DNA of 64,000 bases from Ornithobacterium rhinotracheale (GTDB taxonomy: Bacteria; Bacteroidota; Bacteroidia; Flavobacteriales; Weeksellaceae). The notes under the pieces are model-generated. The model saw only the letters and a program-made list of their open reading frames with translations. It was not told where the DNA came from and made no database searches. Position 1 is the first letter of the stretch; each line of letters begins with the position of its first letter. A program made the position numbers and the translations under genes. Below, piece after piece: positions 44,405 through 54,020 of the stretch. Where the stretch lies: positions 756,501-820,500 of the forward strand of contig NZ_CP035107.1 in the NCBI RefSeq assembly GCF_004088395.1, read 5' to 3'.

Positions 44405-46933
44405 ATGCCGATGCCCAAAAATTTAGTCATAGTAGAGTCCCCCGCAAAAGCCAAAACCATTCAAAAATATTTAGGAAAAGACTTTGAAGTGCAATCGAGT
44501 TTTGGCCACATTGTGGATTTGCCCAAGAAGAATATGGGGATAGATATAGAGAACCACTTTAAGCCCGAGTATGAGATATCGCCCGAGAAGCGCGAGGTGG
44601 TGAAGCGGCTTAGAGAGCTCTCAAAGAAGGCGGAAATCGTGTGGCTAGCTTCCGATGAGGACCGCGAGGGAGAGGCCATTGCGTGGCATCTGTATAATGA
44701 ATTGGATTTAAAGAAAAAGGATACCAAGAGAATTGTTTTTAATGAAATTACCAAAAAGGCAATTCTAAAAGCGGTGGAAAACCCAAGAGCCATAGACAAG
44801 GATTTAGTCAATGCGCAGCAGGCGCGCCGCGTGCTAGACCGCTTGGTGGGCTTTGAGATGTCGCCCGTTTTGTGGAAGAAAGTAAAGCCAGGGCTTTCCG
44901 CAGGGCGCGTGCAATCGGTGGCCGTGCGCTTGATTGTAGAGCGCGAAAAGGAAATTATGGCCTTTGAGCCAGAAAATAGTTTCCGTTTTGTGGCAGAATT
45001 TGTTTTAGAAACAGGCGAAACATTTGAGGCAAATTTAAATACCGAGTTTGAAGATTATTCGGCAGCAAAAGACTTTATAGAGAAATGTGCAAAAGCTGAA
45101 TTTTCCGTGGCAGAGGTGGAGACTAAGCCCGCTAAACGCTCGCCCGCACCACCGTTTACCACCTCCACCTTGCAGCAGGAGGCTTCAAGGAAATTGGGCT
45201 TCTCCGTTAGCCGCACAATGAGCGTGGCGCAGCAGCTCTATGAGCAGGGTATGATTACTTATATGCGTACCGATAGCGTAAACCTCTCTGATGATGCCCT
45301 CGCAGCCGCGCGCAAAGTGGTGAGCGAAGAGTATGGCGAAAAATATGCTAAAACACGAAGATTTAAAAGCAAAACCAAAGGCGCACAAGAGGCGCACGAG
45401 GCAATACGCCCTACTAATTTAGCCAAGCATCACGCAGGAATGGATTCTGCACAAAATCGCTTGTATGATTTAATTTATAAAAGAACACTTGCTAGCCAAA
45501 TGGCCGATGCAGAGCTAGAACGCACGACTATAAGCGTCGAAAATAATCAATCACCAAAACACATTTTTAGAGGTAAAGGCGAGGTGCTACTTTTTGATGG
45601 TTTCCTAAAAGTTTACCAAGAAAGCAAGGAAGATGATGACGATGTGGTGCAGCCACAAGGAATGACACTGCTGCCCAAAGTATCTGTGGGAGAGGCGTTA
45701 AGTGCTAATTTGATAAAAGGTATAGAGAAGTTTACACGCCACGCACCGCGCTATTCCGAGGCGAGCCTCGTGCGCCAGCTAGAAGAGCTAGGCATTGGGC
45801 GCCCATCTACTTATGCGCCTACGATTTCCACCATTCAGAAGAGGAATTATGTGGAATTAAACAATTCCGAAGGAGAAGAGCGCCAAATTCGTACCCTAGT
45901 GCTTAAAAAAGGAACGCTCAAAGAAGTACCCGAAAAAGAAAAATTCGGCACAGAGAAAAATAAATTAAAACCTACCGATGTGGGAATCGTGGTAAATGAT
46001 TTCTTGGTAGAGTATTTTAAAAATATAATGGATTACCAGTTTACCGCCAAAGTAGAGGAGGATTTTGATGAAATTGCAGCGGGCAAAGAAAACTGGACAA
46101 AAGTTTTGGGAGATTTCTACAAAGGATTTCACGAAAATGTGGAGCGCGTGGAGGAAAACGCCGATAGAGCCACAGGTGAAAGACTCCTCGGGGTAGACCC
46201 TAAGTCGGGCAAAAATGTATATGCTCGCATTGGGCGATACGGCGCTATGGTGCAAATTGGGGAGGCCGAAGATGATGAAAAACCAAGATTTGCAGGACTA
46301 AATCCAGACCAAAATATCCTTACCATTAGCCTCGAAGAGGCGCTTAAACTCTTTGAATTGCCAAAGGAATTAGGCGAATATAAAGGAGAAGTAGTCGAGG
46401 TGAATGTGGGAAGATATGGCCCCTATGTGAAATTTGGGCAAAAATATATTTCTCTTGGCAAAAATGAAGACCCCCACGAGGTGGAATTTGAGCGCGCTAA
46501 ACAAATTATAGATACAAAATTAGCCGAAGAAGCGCCCGTTGCCGTATACGAAGGCTATGAAGTTACCCGCGGAAAGGGAAGATTTGGGCCGTTTATAAAA
46601 TGGAATGAATGGTTCATCAATGTCAATAAAAAATATGATTTTGATAATTTATCCCAGTCGGATATTAAGGAATTAATTGAGGATAAAAAGAAAAAAGAAG
46701 CTGAAAAAGTTGTAAAAAACTGGGAAACAGAAGGAATAAGGATAGAAAAAGCAAGGTGGAAACGCCATAATATCATTCAAGGCGCCCTAAAAGTAGAAGT
46801 TGGCAAAGAAGTTGATGTAGAGAATATGTCGCTAGAAGAGGCCAAAAAAATCTTGGAAAATGCAAAACCTAAGAAAGCTACCAAGAAGACAGCCGCTAAG
46901 AAAACTACGACAAAAACTAAGAAAACAAAATAA
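44405..46933 (+). CDS. topA: DNA topoisomerase I
   Basis: 842 residues. The TOPRIM domain is at the N-terminus (LVIVESPAKAKTIQKYL, LASDEDREGEAIAWHL). The active-site Tyr lies in QGMITYMRTDSVNLS, followed by the LEELGIGRPSTYAPTI motif. The C-terminal part has repeated topo C modules (IGRYGAMVQIG, VGRYGPYVKFGQKY, KGRFGPFIKWNEWF) instead of the Cys zinc ribbons of E. coli TopA. It ends in a Lys-rich tail (KKATKKTAAKKTTTKTKK) that probably binds DNA. It relaxes negative supercoils. The stop overlaps the next start (TAATG). Confidence 0.96.
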   Translation: MPMPKNLVIVESPAKAKTIQKYLGKDFEVQSSFGHIVDLPKKNMGIDIENHFKPEYEISPEKREVVKRLRELSKKAEIVWLASDEDREGEAIAWHLYNELDLKKKDTKRIVFNEITKKAILKAVENPRAIDKDLVNAQQARRVLDRLVGFEMSPVLWKKVKPGLSAGRVQSVAVRLIVEREKEIMAFEPENSFRFVAEFVLETGETFEANLNTEFEDYSAAKDFIEKCAKAEFSVAEVETKPAKRSPAPPFTTSTLQQEASRKLGFSVSRTMSVAQQLYEQGMITYMRTDSVNLSDDALAAARKVVSEEYGEKYAKTRRFKSKTKGAQEAHEAIRPTNLAKHHAGMDSAQNRLYDLIYKRTLASQMADAELERTTISVENNQSPKHIFRGKGEVLLFDGFLKVYQESKEDDDDVVQPQGMTLLPKVSVGEALSANLIKGIEKFTRHAPRYSEASLVRQLEELGIGRPSTYAPTISTIQKRNYVELNNSEGEERQIRTLVLKKGTLKEVPEKEKFGTEKNKLKPTDVGIVVNDFLVEYFKNIMDYQFTAKVEEDFDEIAAGKENWTKVLGDFYKGFHENVERVEENADRATGERLLGVDPKSGKNVYARIGRYGAMVQIGEAEDDEKPRFAGLNPDQNILTISLEEALKLFELPKELGEYKGEVVEVNVGRYGPYVKFGQKYISLGKNEDPHEVEFERAKQIIDTKLAEEAPVAVYEGYEVTRGKGRFGPFIKWNEWFINVNKKYDFDNLSQSDIKELIEDKKKKEAEKVVKNWETEGIRIEKARWKRHNIIQGALKVEVGKEVDVENMSLEEAKKILENAKPKKATKKTAAKKTTTKTKKTK

Positions 46934-48027
46934 TGGAGTTTCAACTATTGCCCATTCCACAGGAATTGAAGGATTATGCGCAGGCTATGAGCCAGTATAT
47001 GGTAGGGGCGCATATTCGCTTTGATATAGATGAGGATTTTGGCGAGCGAGCCATTGTGCTACTTTCACTGGCGGAGTATGATAGTTTTGGAAATCACGAG
47101 GCAGATACATTTTTTTCAGATGTCCGTAGGAGATTTTACCAACTTTCCATTAGCAATTGGAAGGCACCCTTATACGATTTAGGGAGCATAGCGGTGAGCG
47201 AGGATTTTATGGACACTTGCGAAGATGTAGAGCTATTGGTTCGGCAGTTTTCCGAGCAGCAAGTAACTTTAATCATCTTAGGCGGAACGCAGGCTTTAAG
47301 CTATCCAATTTTTAAAGGAATCCATAAAAAATGGGTAAATGTAGTAAGCATTGATTATAAATTAGACATAAATTCCGTTGAAGGAAAATTGAGCCACGAT
47401 AATTTTATAGCTCAAATGATTTTAGGAAAGGAACAAAAATTGCTAGAATATGCCAGTATCGCAAATCAAGCGCCATACAACGCCGCAGAAGAGTACGATG
47501 TGCTGGAACAACTAAATTTTGAGACCTTGCGATTGGGCAAGCTGACAGAAGATTTGAGACAGGCAGAGCCACTGATGCGAGAGAAAAATTTATTGACATT
47601 TGATTTTTCAGCAATGCAGGCCTCATCATTTAATACGCCGCTAGTGCATACGGCCAATGGGCTTACGGAGCGCGAAGTCTGTGCCTTGATGCGCTATGCA
47701 GGGCTTAGCGAGGCGATTAAAAATGTGCATTTGGCCAATTCCTATTTGCTAGATATCTCAGATGCAAGTCTAGCCGCCGAGATGTTGTGGTATTTTGTGG
47801 AAGCAAGGAATAATTTAAAAGATGATAGTGATAGAGAGCGCTTTCGGGTGCTGTATGAGGAGGAGGAAATCATTTTCTATAAAGCCACAAATTCCGAGAG
47901 ATGGTGGATAGAGGTGGCGGTAGACGGCATTAAAAAACTAATACCGTGTAGCGAAAACGATTATAGGCAAACACTAAATGGAGATCTTCCAGAAAAGTGG
48001 TTTAAATTTTATAAGAGATTTTACTAA
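46933..48027 (+). CDS. Arginase/formimidoylglutamase-fold protein lacking metal ligands
   Basis: 364 residues, ATG overlapping the topA stop by one base. Arginase-superfamily landmarks are recognisable but altered: VTLIILGGTQALSYP aligns with the GGDHS/GGTHS loop, with Gln for the ligand His; VVSIDYKLDIN stands for the DAHxD motif; NLLTFDFSAMQASSF stands for SxDxDxxDP. Nearly all manganese ligands are missing, so hydrolase activity is unlikely. Annotation pipelines often call such genes formimidoylglutamase. It sits 111 bases upstream of gldK, and I recall the same neighbour in related flavobacteria, which suggests a link with gliding or T9SS. That link is inference. Confidence 0.7.
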   Translation: MEFQLLPIPQELKDYAQAMSQYMVGAHIRFDIDEDFGERAIVLLSLAEYDSFGNHEADTFFSDVRRRFYQLSISNWKAPLYDLGSIAVSEDFMDTCEDVELLVRQFSEQQVTLIILGGTQALSYPIFKGIHKKWVNVVSIDYKLDINSVEGKLSHDNFIAQMILGKEQKLLEYASIANQAPYNAAEEYDVLEQLNFETLRLGKLTEDLRQAEPLMREKNLLTFDFSAMQASSFNTPLVHTANGLTEREVCALMRYAGLSEAIKNVHLANSYLLDISDASLAAEMLWYFVEARNNLKDDSDRERFRVLYEEEEIIFYKATNSERWWIEVAVDGIKKLIPCSENDYRQTLNGDLPEKWFKFYKRFY

Positions 48028-48078
48028 AAATAGAAATTAAGAAAAAGAATTTTAGCCTAAAAATCAATACATAGCATT

Positions 48079-48086
48079 TATTTTTG
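48079..48086 (+). promoter_or_regulatory. Candidate -7 element for the gldKLMN operon
   Basis: TATTTTTG matches TAnnTTTG, 52 bases before the gldK ATG, within the 111-base gap after the arginase-like gene. Confidence 0.4.
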
Positions 48087-48138
48087 GGTAGTTCAGAAAA
48101 ATATAATAGTTTTACAAACTCTAAAACGAAGAGTAAAA

Positions 48139-49590
48139 ATGATAAGAATTTATTTAGCTGTATTTATGGCAGTCACTTTGACTTCTTGTAACATTTCCAG
48201 CGGGAAAAAGAAGTCCTTTAATGACAGAGGAATGATAATTCCTCGCAATAAATCAAAAAGCTTTATCCCACAGCGTCCAGTGGGTATGGTGCCCATACCA
48301 GGCGGTTCTTTTGTAATGGGGCAAACGGATTATGATTTTGCTCAGCAACGAAACGCCTCGCCTAAAACGGTTTCCGTCTCAGGATTCTTTATGGACGAGA
48401 CTGAAATTACCAATGATATGTATCACGATTTTGTGAACTATGTGAGGGACTCTATCGTGAGACAGCGCCTCGCTGAACGCGCCAATGAGCTGGGATATAG
48501 TGGTGGAGATAATCAAGGGCAAACGGGAATTGCAGAATATGCCTTTAAAGTGCGCACAAATGATAATGGCGACCCCTCTGCGTATGACCAATACATCAAT
48601 GAAATGGCTGATGGTAGAAGTGGCTATGACTCTGAACGCCAGCTAAATTGGGATATTCCAATCATTTGGGATAAATATGAATACCCCGATAGAGACTATG
48701 TGGAGGTGATGGAGAGTATGTACTATCCGCCAGAAGATAGATTTAATGGAGAAAGATTAATTGATGTGAGAAAACTTAATTATGTCTTCACAGAGATTGA
48801 TAAAAATAAAGCCGCTCAATACTCAAAAAGCGGAAAGACAAGAAAAGAATTTGTAACCACCAATACAATCAATGTTTACCCAGACACCACTGTGTGGGTG
48901 AGAGACTTTAATTACGCATATAACGACCCTCTACACCAAGATTATTTCTGGAATACAGCCTATTCCAAATATCCCGTTGTGGGAGTAACTTGGGACCAAG
49001 CCAGAGGATTCTGCGCGTATAGAACAGATAAGCACAGAAAATACAATCAATCCAGAAAAAGCAAATCCGCAAGCGATGTCATTGTATACCGCCTGCCCAC
49101 CGAGGTAGAGTGGGAATACGCCGCGAGAGGAGGCCTGCAAGATGCCCCATACCCTTGGGGAGGCCCGTATTTAATGGATAGTAGAGGTTGCTATTTGGCA
49201 AACTTTAAGCCTAAACGAGGCGACTATGTGGAAGACTGCTGCTCAAAATCTAAAAAAGCGGGCTTTATATATACCGCACCAGTTAAATCATTCTATCCAA
49301 ATGATTATGGGCTGTACGATATGGCTGGTAATGTTGCCGAGTGGACACAGTCTCCATACGGAACTACTTCTAGCGAATACACCTCAACCCTGAACCCATA
49401 CCTAGGCGCAGGCAAAGAAAATAAAAAGAAAACTGTGAAAGGAGGCTCTTGGAAAGATGTAGGATACCTGCTTATGGTAGCTAATCGAGAGTATGAAAAT
49501 AAAGATTCCGCACGAAGCTACATCGGGTTTAGAACCGTGCAGTCTATCCCAGAAGGAGCCGATGTAAATTACAGAAGAATAAGAAAATAA
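48139..49590 (+). CDS. gldK: T9SS/gliding lipoprotein GldK
   Basis: 483 residues with the lipobox LTSC at about residue 16. The body is a formylglycine-generating-enzyme (SUMF1) fold: GMVPIPGGSFVMGQTDYDF, DETEITNDMYHDFV, YRLPTEVEWEYAARGG, MAGNVAEWTQSPY and VKGGSWKDVGYL. GldK forms, with GldN, a large ring under the outer membrane that is part of the type IX secretion machine. It is a structural homologue, not an enzyme. First gene of gldKLMN. Confidence 0.95.
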   Translation: MIRIYLAVFMAVTLTSCNISSGKKKSFNDRGMIIPRNKSKSFIPQRPVGMVPIPGGSFVMGQTDYDFAQQRNASPKTVSVSGFFMDETEITNDMYHDFVNYVRDSIVRQRLAERANELGYSGGDNQGQTGIAEYAFKVRTNDNGDPSAYDQYINEMADGRSGYDSERQLNWDIPIIWDKYEYPDRDYVEVMESMYYPPEDRFNGERLIDVRKLNYVFTEIDKNKAAQYSKSGKTRKEFVTTNTINVYPDTTVWVRDFNYAYNDPLHQDYFWNTAYSKYPVVGVTWDQARGFCAYRTDKHRKYNQSRKSKSASDVIVYRLPTEVEWEYAARGGLQDAPYPWGGPYLMDSRGCYLANFKPKRGDYVEDCCSKSKKAGFIYTAPVKSFYPNDYGLYDMAGNVAEWTQSPYGTTSSEYTSTLNPYLGAGKENKKKTVKGGSWKDVGYLLMVANREYENKDSARSYIGFRTVQSIPEGADVNYRRIRK

Positions 49591-49632
49591 GAATAAATCA
49601 AAAATTTGAAAAATTAAACTCATAATAGAATT

Positions 49633-50322
49633 ATGGCAGCTAAAACAAAAAAGAAAGATGTAATATTAAACATGGTGTACTCGCTAGGGGCCGCCGTGGT
49701 AATCATTGGAGCATTATTTAAAATAAATCACTGGGGTTTTGGGCCGCTAAACGGTTCAATCTTATTGGCAATAGGGCTTGGAGTAGAGGCACTTATATTC
49801 ATTATATTTGCATTCGACCCACCAGCAGGCGAGTACGAATGGGAGAGAGCCTACCCAGAATTAGCCGACCCTAATGCTAAACCAGTTGCAAGAAGACAAA
49901 ATTTTGCCATAGAGCCAGAAATTTCTGAATCCTCATTAAGTGCAAAATTAGATAAAATGTTGGCAGAGGCTAAGCTTGATGCGGCTTTAATGACAAGGTT
50001 GAAAGATGGAATCAGCAGTTTTAGCTCCACTGTGGAGGAGATGAATAGAACGGTAGATGCCTCAAGAAATACTCAAAAATATGGAGACCAATTGGCACTA
50101 GCGGCTAACCATATGGAGTCCTTAAATTCGCTTTACCAATTGCAATTAGAAAATGGTAAAAAACAAGTAGAATTAAACCAAAAATTCATCAATGAAATGC
50201 AAAAATCAGCCTCAGGCTCTGAGCAATTTATGGCAGAGATGAATAAATTAACTCAAAATGTAAATGATTTAAACAAAGTGTATGGCGGAATGCTATCAGC
50301 CATGAGACTACCCAATGTTTAA
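49633..50322 (+). CDS. gldL: T9SS/gliding motor protein GldL
   Basis: 229 residues. Two N-terminal membrane helices (MVYSLGAAVVIIGALFKI and GSILLAIGLGVEALIFIIFAF) are followed by a cytosolic helical tail. GldL surrounds GldM helices in the inner membrane to form the proton-driven T9SS motor. The acidic residue in the second helix (VEAL) is the usual proton-path Glu. It lies 42 bases after gldK. Confidence 0.95.
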   Translation: MAAKTKKKDVILNMVYSLGAAVVIIGALFKINHWGFGPLNGSILLAIGLGVEALIFIIFAFDPPAGEYEWERAYPELADPNAKPVARRQNFAIEPEISESSLSAKLDKMLAEAKLDAALMTRLKDGISSFSSTVEEMNRTVDASRNTQKYGDQLALAANHMESLNSLYQLQLENGKKQVELNQKFINEMQKSASGSEQFMAEMNKLTQNVNDLNKVYGGMLSAMRLPNV

Positions 50323-50359
50323 TTCAAAATTAATTACTAATTCTACAAAGATTTAAACC

Positions 50360-51889
50360 ATGGCAAAGGGAAATTTACCACCACGCCAGAAGATGATTAA
50401 CCTGATGTATCTTATCTTCATTGCTATGATGGCGATGCAGATAGATAGAGAGGTGTTGAGAAGTTTTGAAGGCGTAAATACTTCGCTCACAGATGCGTAT
50501 ACATTGGCGAGCGAAAATAATAATACATTCTACGAGCAAATTAAGAATAAAGCCAAAGATGATGCCGATTACCAAAAAGTGCAGGAAAAGGCAGAAAATG
50601 TAAAGGCAAAATCAAATGAAGTTTTCCAAGCAATAGAGGCTGTAAAGCAAAAATTAATTGCTGAAACTGGCTACCAAGCACCCCGAGAGGGAGAGGAAAC
50701 TAGCTATAACTCATTACAAAATACCGATGCGGTGACTAATCTACTTTTTAGAGACCAAGACCCTTCGGAAACTGGAATTGAGCTGAAAAATAAAATTAAT
50801 GAATACCATAATTTTATGCTCTCTCAGTATGCAAGCGATAGAGATAAGTCGCGTGTAAATAAGCTATTTAGTACAGAGGGTGAGGCTAAAAAAGAGTGGT
50901 TGTATCGAATGTTTTATAACCAGCCTATGGTTGCTGCCCTTACTAATTTATCCAAAATCCAGTCAGATGTGCGCACAGAAGAGGGTAACTTGGTGCGTAA
51001 CTTGCTGTCAGATAAGTTGGAAGATGAAATTCAATTAAAGGCATTCCAGCCAATTGTAGACATTCCGCCAATTGTGAAAAAAGGCGAAAAAGTAGTGGCA
51101 AATATTGCTTTTGGAGCATACGATAATACATTACAGGGCTCGGTAACTGCCAATGGCCGCCGGATTGCTTTGTCTAATGGTAGAGCTACTTTTGACTTGA
51201 ATACATCAGCCGATGGTACGCAGACGGTGAGAGGTACTATGACTTATAAAAAGCCAGATGGCTCAACTGAGACTATGCCATTTGAGCGCACCTATCAAGT
51301 TGTAGGCGAAACATTAGCCAAGGCACCTACAGGAGGATCCATCTCAGCAGATAAAATGAATGTTGTGTACAGAGGCGTAACAAACCCTATTACTGCAACC
51401 ATCAACGGAGCAGATGGCCCAATTAATATGACAGCTTCCACAGGATCACTTAGTGGATCAAACGGAAAATATAATTACCGAGTTTCTTCTGGAAACACCG
51501 TAGTATTTACCGCAAGTGCTAAAACATCAAGTGGAGCAGTTGTAACAGAGAAAAAGGAATTTAGAATAAAACCAGTTCCACCGCCACAAGGACAAATTCG
51601 TGGCAAAAATTCACTCACCACCTCGGTAAGTTCGCTTTCAAGGCTTACGGTAGAGGCTGCAATTCCAAACTTTGAGTTCCCAGTGAGCTTTACTGTAAAA
51701 AGCTTTAAAGTAAAAGTGCCAGGGCAGAGAACTGTGAGCGTTACTGGAAATAACTTAAGTGGCGCAGAGAGAGTGCTGAAAACTGTGAAATCAGGAGATG
51801 CCGTAAACATCTTTGATATCGAGGCCACAGCCTCAGGTATTGATGGCAGAATTCCAAACATCTCGCCAGTAGTAATAGATGTGCAATAA
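50360..51889 (+). CDS. gldM: T9SS/gliding motor protein GldM
   Basis: 509 residues. It starts NLPPRQKMINLMYLIFIAMMAMQIDREVL, one membrane helix with the conserved Arg/Glu. A helical D1 domain and three beta domains in the periplasm follow (PIVDIPPIVKKGEKVVANIAFGAYD, then NVVYRGVTNPITATING, to the end). GldM forms the shaft that links the GldL motor to the GldK/N ring. It lies 37 bases after gldL. Confidence 0.95.
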   Translation: MAKGNLPPRQKMINLMYLIFIAMMAMQIDREVLRSFEGVNTSLTDAYTLASENNNTFYEQIKNKAKDDADYQKVQEKAENVKAKSNEVFQAIEAVKQKLIAETGYQAPREGEETSYNSLQNTDAVTNLLFRDQDPSETGIELKNKINEYHNFMLSQYASDRDKSRVNKLFSTEGEAKKEWLYRMFYNQPMVAALTNLSKIQSDVRTEEGNLVRNLLSDKLEDEIQLKAFQPIVDIPPIVKKGEKVVANIAFGAYDNTLQGSVTANGRRIALSNGRATFDLNTSADGTQTVRGTMTYKKPDGSTETMPFERTYQVVGETLAKAPTGGSISADKMNVVYRGVTNPITATINGADGPINMTASTGSLSGSNGKYNYRVSSGNTVVFTASAKTSSGAVVTEKKEFRIKPVPPPQGQIRGKNSLTTSVSSLSRLTVEAAIPNFEFPVSFTVKSFKVKVPGQRTVSVTGNNLSGAERVLKTVKSGDAVNIFDIEATASGIDGRIPNISPVVIDVQ

Positions 51890-51922
51890 AAAATCGTAAT
51901 GTAGAACAAACATTCATAAAAA

Positions 51923-52843
51923 ATGAAATTTAAAATATTAAACATAGCGATGGTACTTATGGGCGTATTCGTTGCAAATGCCCAGTCTGTACTCAATGCT
52001 AAATCACCAGAGGAGCTTCGCAAAATGAGAGAGGAGGGCCTTTCCCTAAATGCGAAAGGCGAAAAAGTCCAAAATGCCGATGAGCCAATGCCCTATGGCT
52101 ATATTGAGGACAATGATGTGCTGTGGTCCAAAGTAGTGTGGGAAATCATCGATATGAATGAGAAGCTCAATCAGCCTTATTACAACTCCTCCGATGGGAT
52201 AGCTTATAGTACCCTCTCGCTCTTTGATGCTCTGAAAAAAGGGATAGAAAGCGGAGAAATCAAGGAGGTGTATGATGATGAATTCTTTGAGCATAAGCTC
52301 ACCCCGCAAGAAGCCATAAACTCCCTTTCCAGAACCGATACTACCGATTGGTATTATGAGCAAAAGGATGCAGGCGTGGATATGAGCAAAGTAAAAGATA
52401 ACGGAATTGACTACTACCCCGTAGGGAGCGACAAAGTCAAAATGATTAAAATCAAAGGTATGTGGTACATAGACCGCCGATTGGGCGAAATGCGCTACCG
52501 TATTTTAGGCCTCTCTATGATGGGCCCCGATGCACAATCTATGGGGCGCGGTTTTGAGGGCGCAGATGATTATGTAGATTTATTCTGGATTTGGTACCCC
52601 GATGCGCGTAAAGTACTCAACCGCTACAAGGTATTTAATCCCAAAAATGCCGCCTCCAAAGTTACCTTTGATGATATGCTCAACGGCAGAAGATTTAATA
52701 CAATCATCTATAAAACAAGCGATATGATGGGCAATAGAAGCATCGACCAATTTATTCCAAAAGATGCCCAAGCCCAGCTAGAAGCCAGCCGAAAAATCAA
52801 AGAAGAAATTCTACAAAAAGAAAACGAAATGTGGAATTACTAA
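51923..52843 (+). CDS. gldN: T9SS/gliding protein GldN
   Basis: 306 residues with a signal peptide (LNIAMVLMGVFVANAQ). Typical segments are EDNDVLWSKVVWEIIDMNEKLN, WYIDRRLGEMRYRILGLS and WIWYPDARKVLNRYKVFNP. GldN binds GldK in the periplasmic ring of the T9SS. Last gene of the operon, followed by a terminator. Confidence 0.95.
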   Translation: MKFKILNIAMVLMGVFVANAQSVLNAKSPEELRKMREEGLSLNAKGEKVQNADEPMPYGYIEDNDVLWSKVVWEIIDMNEKLNQPYYNSSDGIAYSTLSLFDALKKGIESGEIKEVYDDEFFEHKLTPQEAINSLSRTDTTDWYYEQKDAGVDMSKVKDNGIDYYPVGSDKVKMIKIKGMWYIDRRLGEMRYRILGLSMMGPDAQSMGRGFEGADDYVDLFWIWYPDARKVLNRYKVFNPKNAASKVTFDDMLNGRRFNTIIYKTSDMMGNRSIDQFIPKDAQAQLEASRKIKEEILQKENEMWNY

Positions 52844-52870
52844 AAAATATTCCGAAAATATGACAAATAT

Positions 52871-52904
52871 AATCCCGATGTATTAGCATATCGGGATTTT
52901 TTTA
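52871..52904 (+). terminator. Terminator after gldN
   Basis: AATCCCGAT paired with ATCGGGATT around a 10-base loop, followed by seven T. Confidence 0.75.
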
Positions 52905-52907
52905 TGC

Positions 52908-52915
52908 TAACTTTG
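52908..52915 (+). promoter_or_regulatory. Candidate -7 element for the FAD oxidoreductase, giving a leaderless mRNA
   Basis: TAACTTTG matches TAnnTTTG and ends only 4 bases before the ATG at 52920, so transcription would begin at or next to the start codon. It lies directly after the gldN terminator. Confidence 0.45.
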
Positions 52916-52919
52916 CCCC

Positions 52920-53951
52920 ATGAAAACACAATATATATTAGTGGGCTATGGGCTAGCCAATGTTTGTTTTGCTAAATATTGTGTAGAAAACAAACAATCT
53001 TTTGTAATTTTCGATGATCAAAAAATCACCGCCTCTAATGTGGCCGCAGGAGTGGTAAACCCTATAGTTCTCAAAAGATTTACGCCCGTTTGGCAGGCCA
53101 TTGAACAAATGGATTTATTGAAAAAAACTTTCGGTGAATTTACAGAGCTTTTGGGCAATAAATATTTTCATGAAATGCCCATTTATCGTGTTTTGGCAAA
53201 CGATAAAGAAGCAGAAATTTGGCATAGAAAAATCCAAGAAAATACAATTTTAGAAAAGTATTTAGCACCCAAAATAATCGATAATAAGTACGAAAGCCTA
53301 AAAGCAGAACACGGCTTCGGTGCTATGAACGAGACGGGCTATGTAGACATTACCCAGCTCTTAGCCGATTTTAAAAATCAGTATAAAGAACATTTCCGGA
53401 ATGAGAAATTTGATTACACTCAATTAAATGTAGACAATAATACCTATCAAGACCTTACATTTGATAAAATCGTATTTGCCGAGGGCACCAAAGTATTGCA
53501 AAACCCTTATTTCGGATTTATTCCCGTGGTGCCCAATAAGGGGCAGGTGCTAAAAGTGCGCACCGAGGAGCCGCTCCCTCACGCCATCGTTAAATCCAAA
53601 TGTTTCCTGATGCCTATCGGAGAGAACGAGTATTATGTAGGCGCGACCTACAACCGCGAGTTTCAAAATGAGGAGGCCACGCTAGAAGACCGACAAAAAT
53701 TGCAGGAGCAATTAGAGCATTTTTATACAAAAAGGTATCAAATAATAGACGAAAAGGTAGGCACGCGCCCTACTGTGCCAGATAGGCGCCCTATCATAGG
53801 TCAGCACCCAGAGCACCCCGCGCTTTATGTTTTAAACGGCCTAGGCACGCGAGGTACCTTTAATGGGCCGGCAATGGCCAAGGCACTTTATGAGGCAATA
53901 GAGCAAGGTGCGGAGATAGACCCGCAGATAAATATTCGGAGATTTTTATAA
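52920..53951 (+). CDS. FAD-dependent oxidoreductase (D-amino-acid/glycine oxidase type)
   Basis: 343 residues. YILVGYGLANVCFAKYC is the dinucleotide-binding N-terminus in an unusual form (GxGLANxxxA). It is followed by VAAGVVNPIVLKRFTPVW, VVPNKGQVLKVR and the DAO-family C-terminus RPTVPDRRPIIGQHPEHP with LNGLGTRGTFNGPAMA. Close relatives include MnmC-like and ThiO-like oxidases. The substrate is unknown. It is transcribed alone between two terminators. Confidence 0.8.
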   Translation: MKTQYILVGYGLANVCFAKYCVENKQSFVIFDDQKITASNVAAGVVNPIVLKRFTPVWQAIEQMDLLKKTFGEFTELLGNKYFHEMPIYRVLANDKEAEIWHRKIQENTILEKYLAPKIIDNKYESLKAEHGFGAMNETGYVDITQLLADFKNQYKEHFRNEKFDYTQLNVDNNTYQDLTFDKIVFAEGTKVLQNPYFGFIPVVPNKGQVLKVRTEEPLPHAIVKSKCFLMPIGENEYYVGATYNREFQNEEATLEDRQKLQEQLEHFYTKRYQIIDEKVGTRPTVPDRRPIIGQHPEHPALYVLNGLGTRGTFNGPAMAKALYEAIEQGAEIDPQINIRRFL

Positions 53952-53959
53952 AAGAGAGT

Positions 53960-53986
53960 AAGCGCCCTTTGGGCGCTTTTTTTTTG
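53960..53986 (+). terminator. Intrinsic terminator after the FAD oxidoreductase
   Basis: AAGCGCCC-TTT-GGGCGCTT stem followed by a long T run. Confidence 0.85.
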
Positions 53987-54020
53987 CCTTATTGAGGGAG
54001 CATTCCGTGAGAAATTGCTT

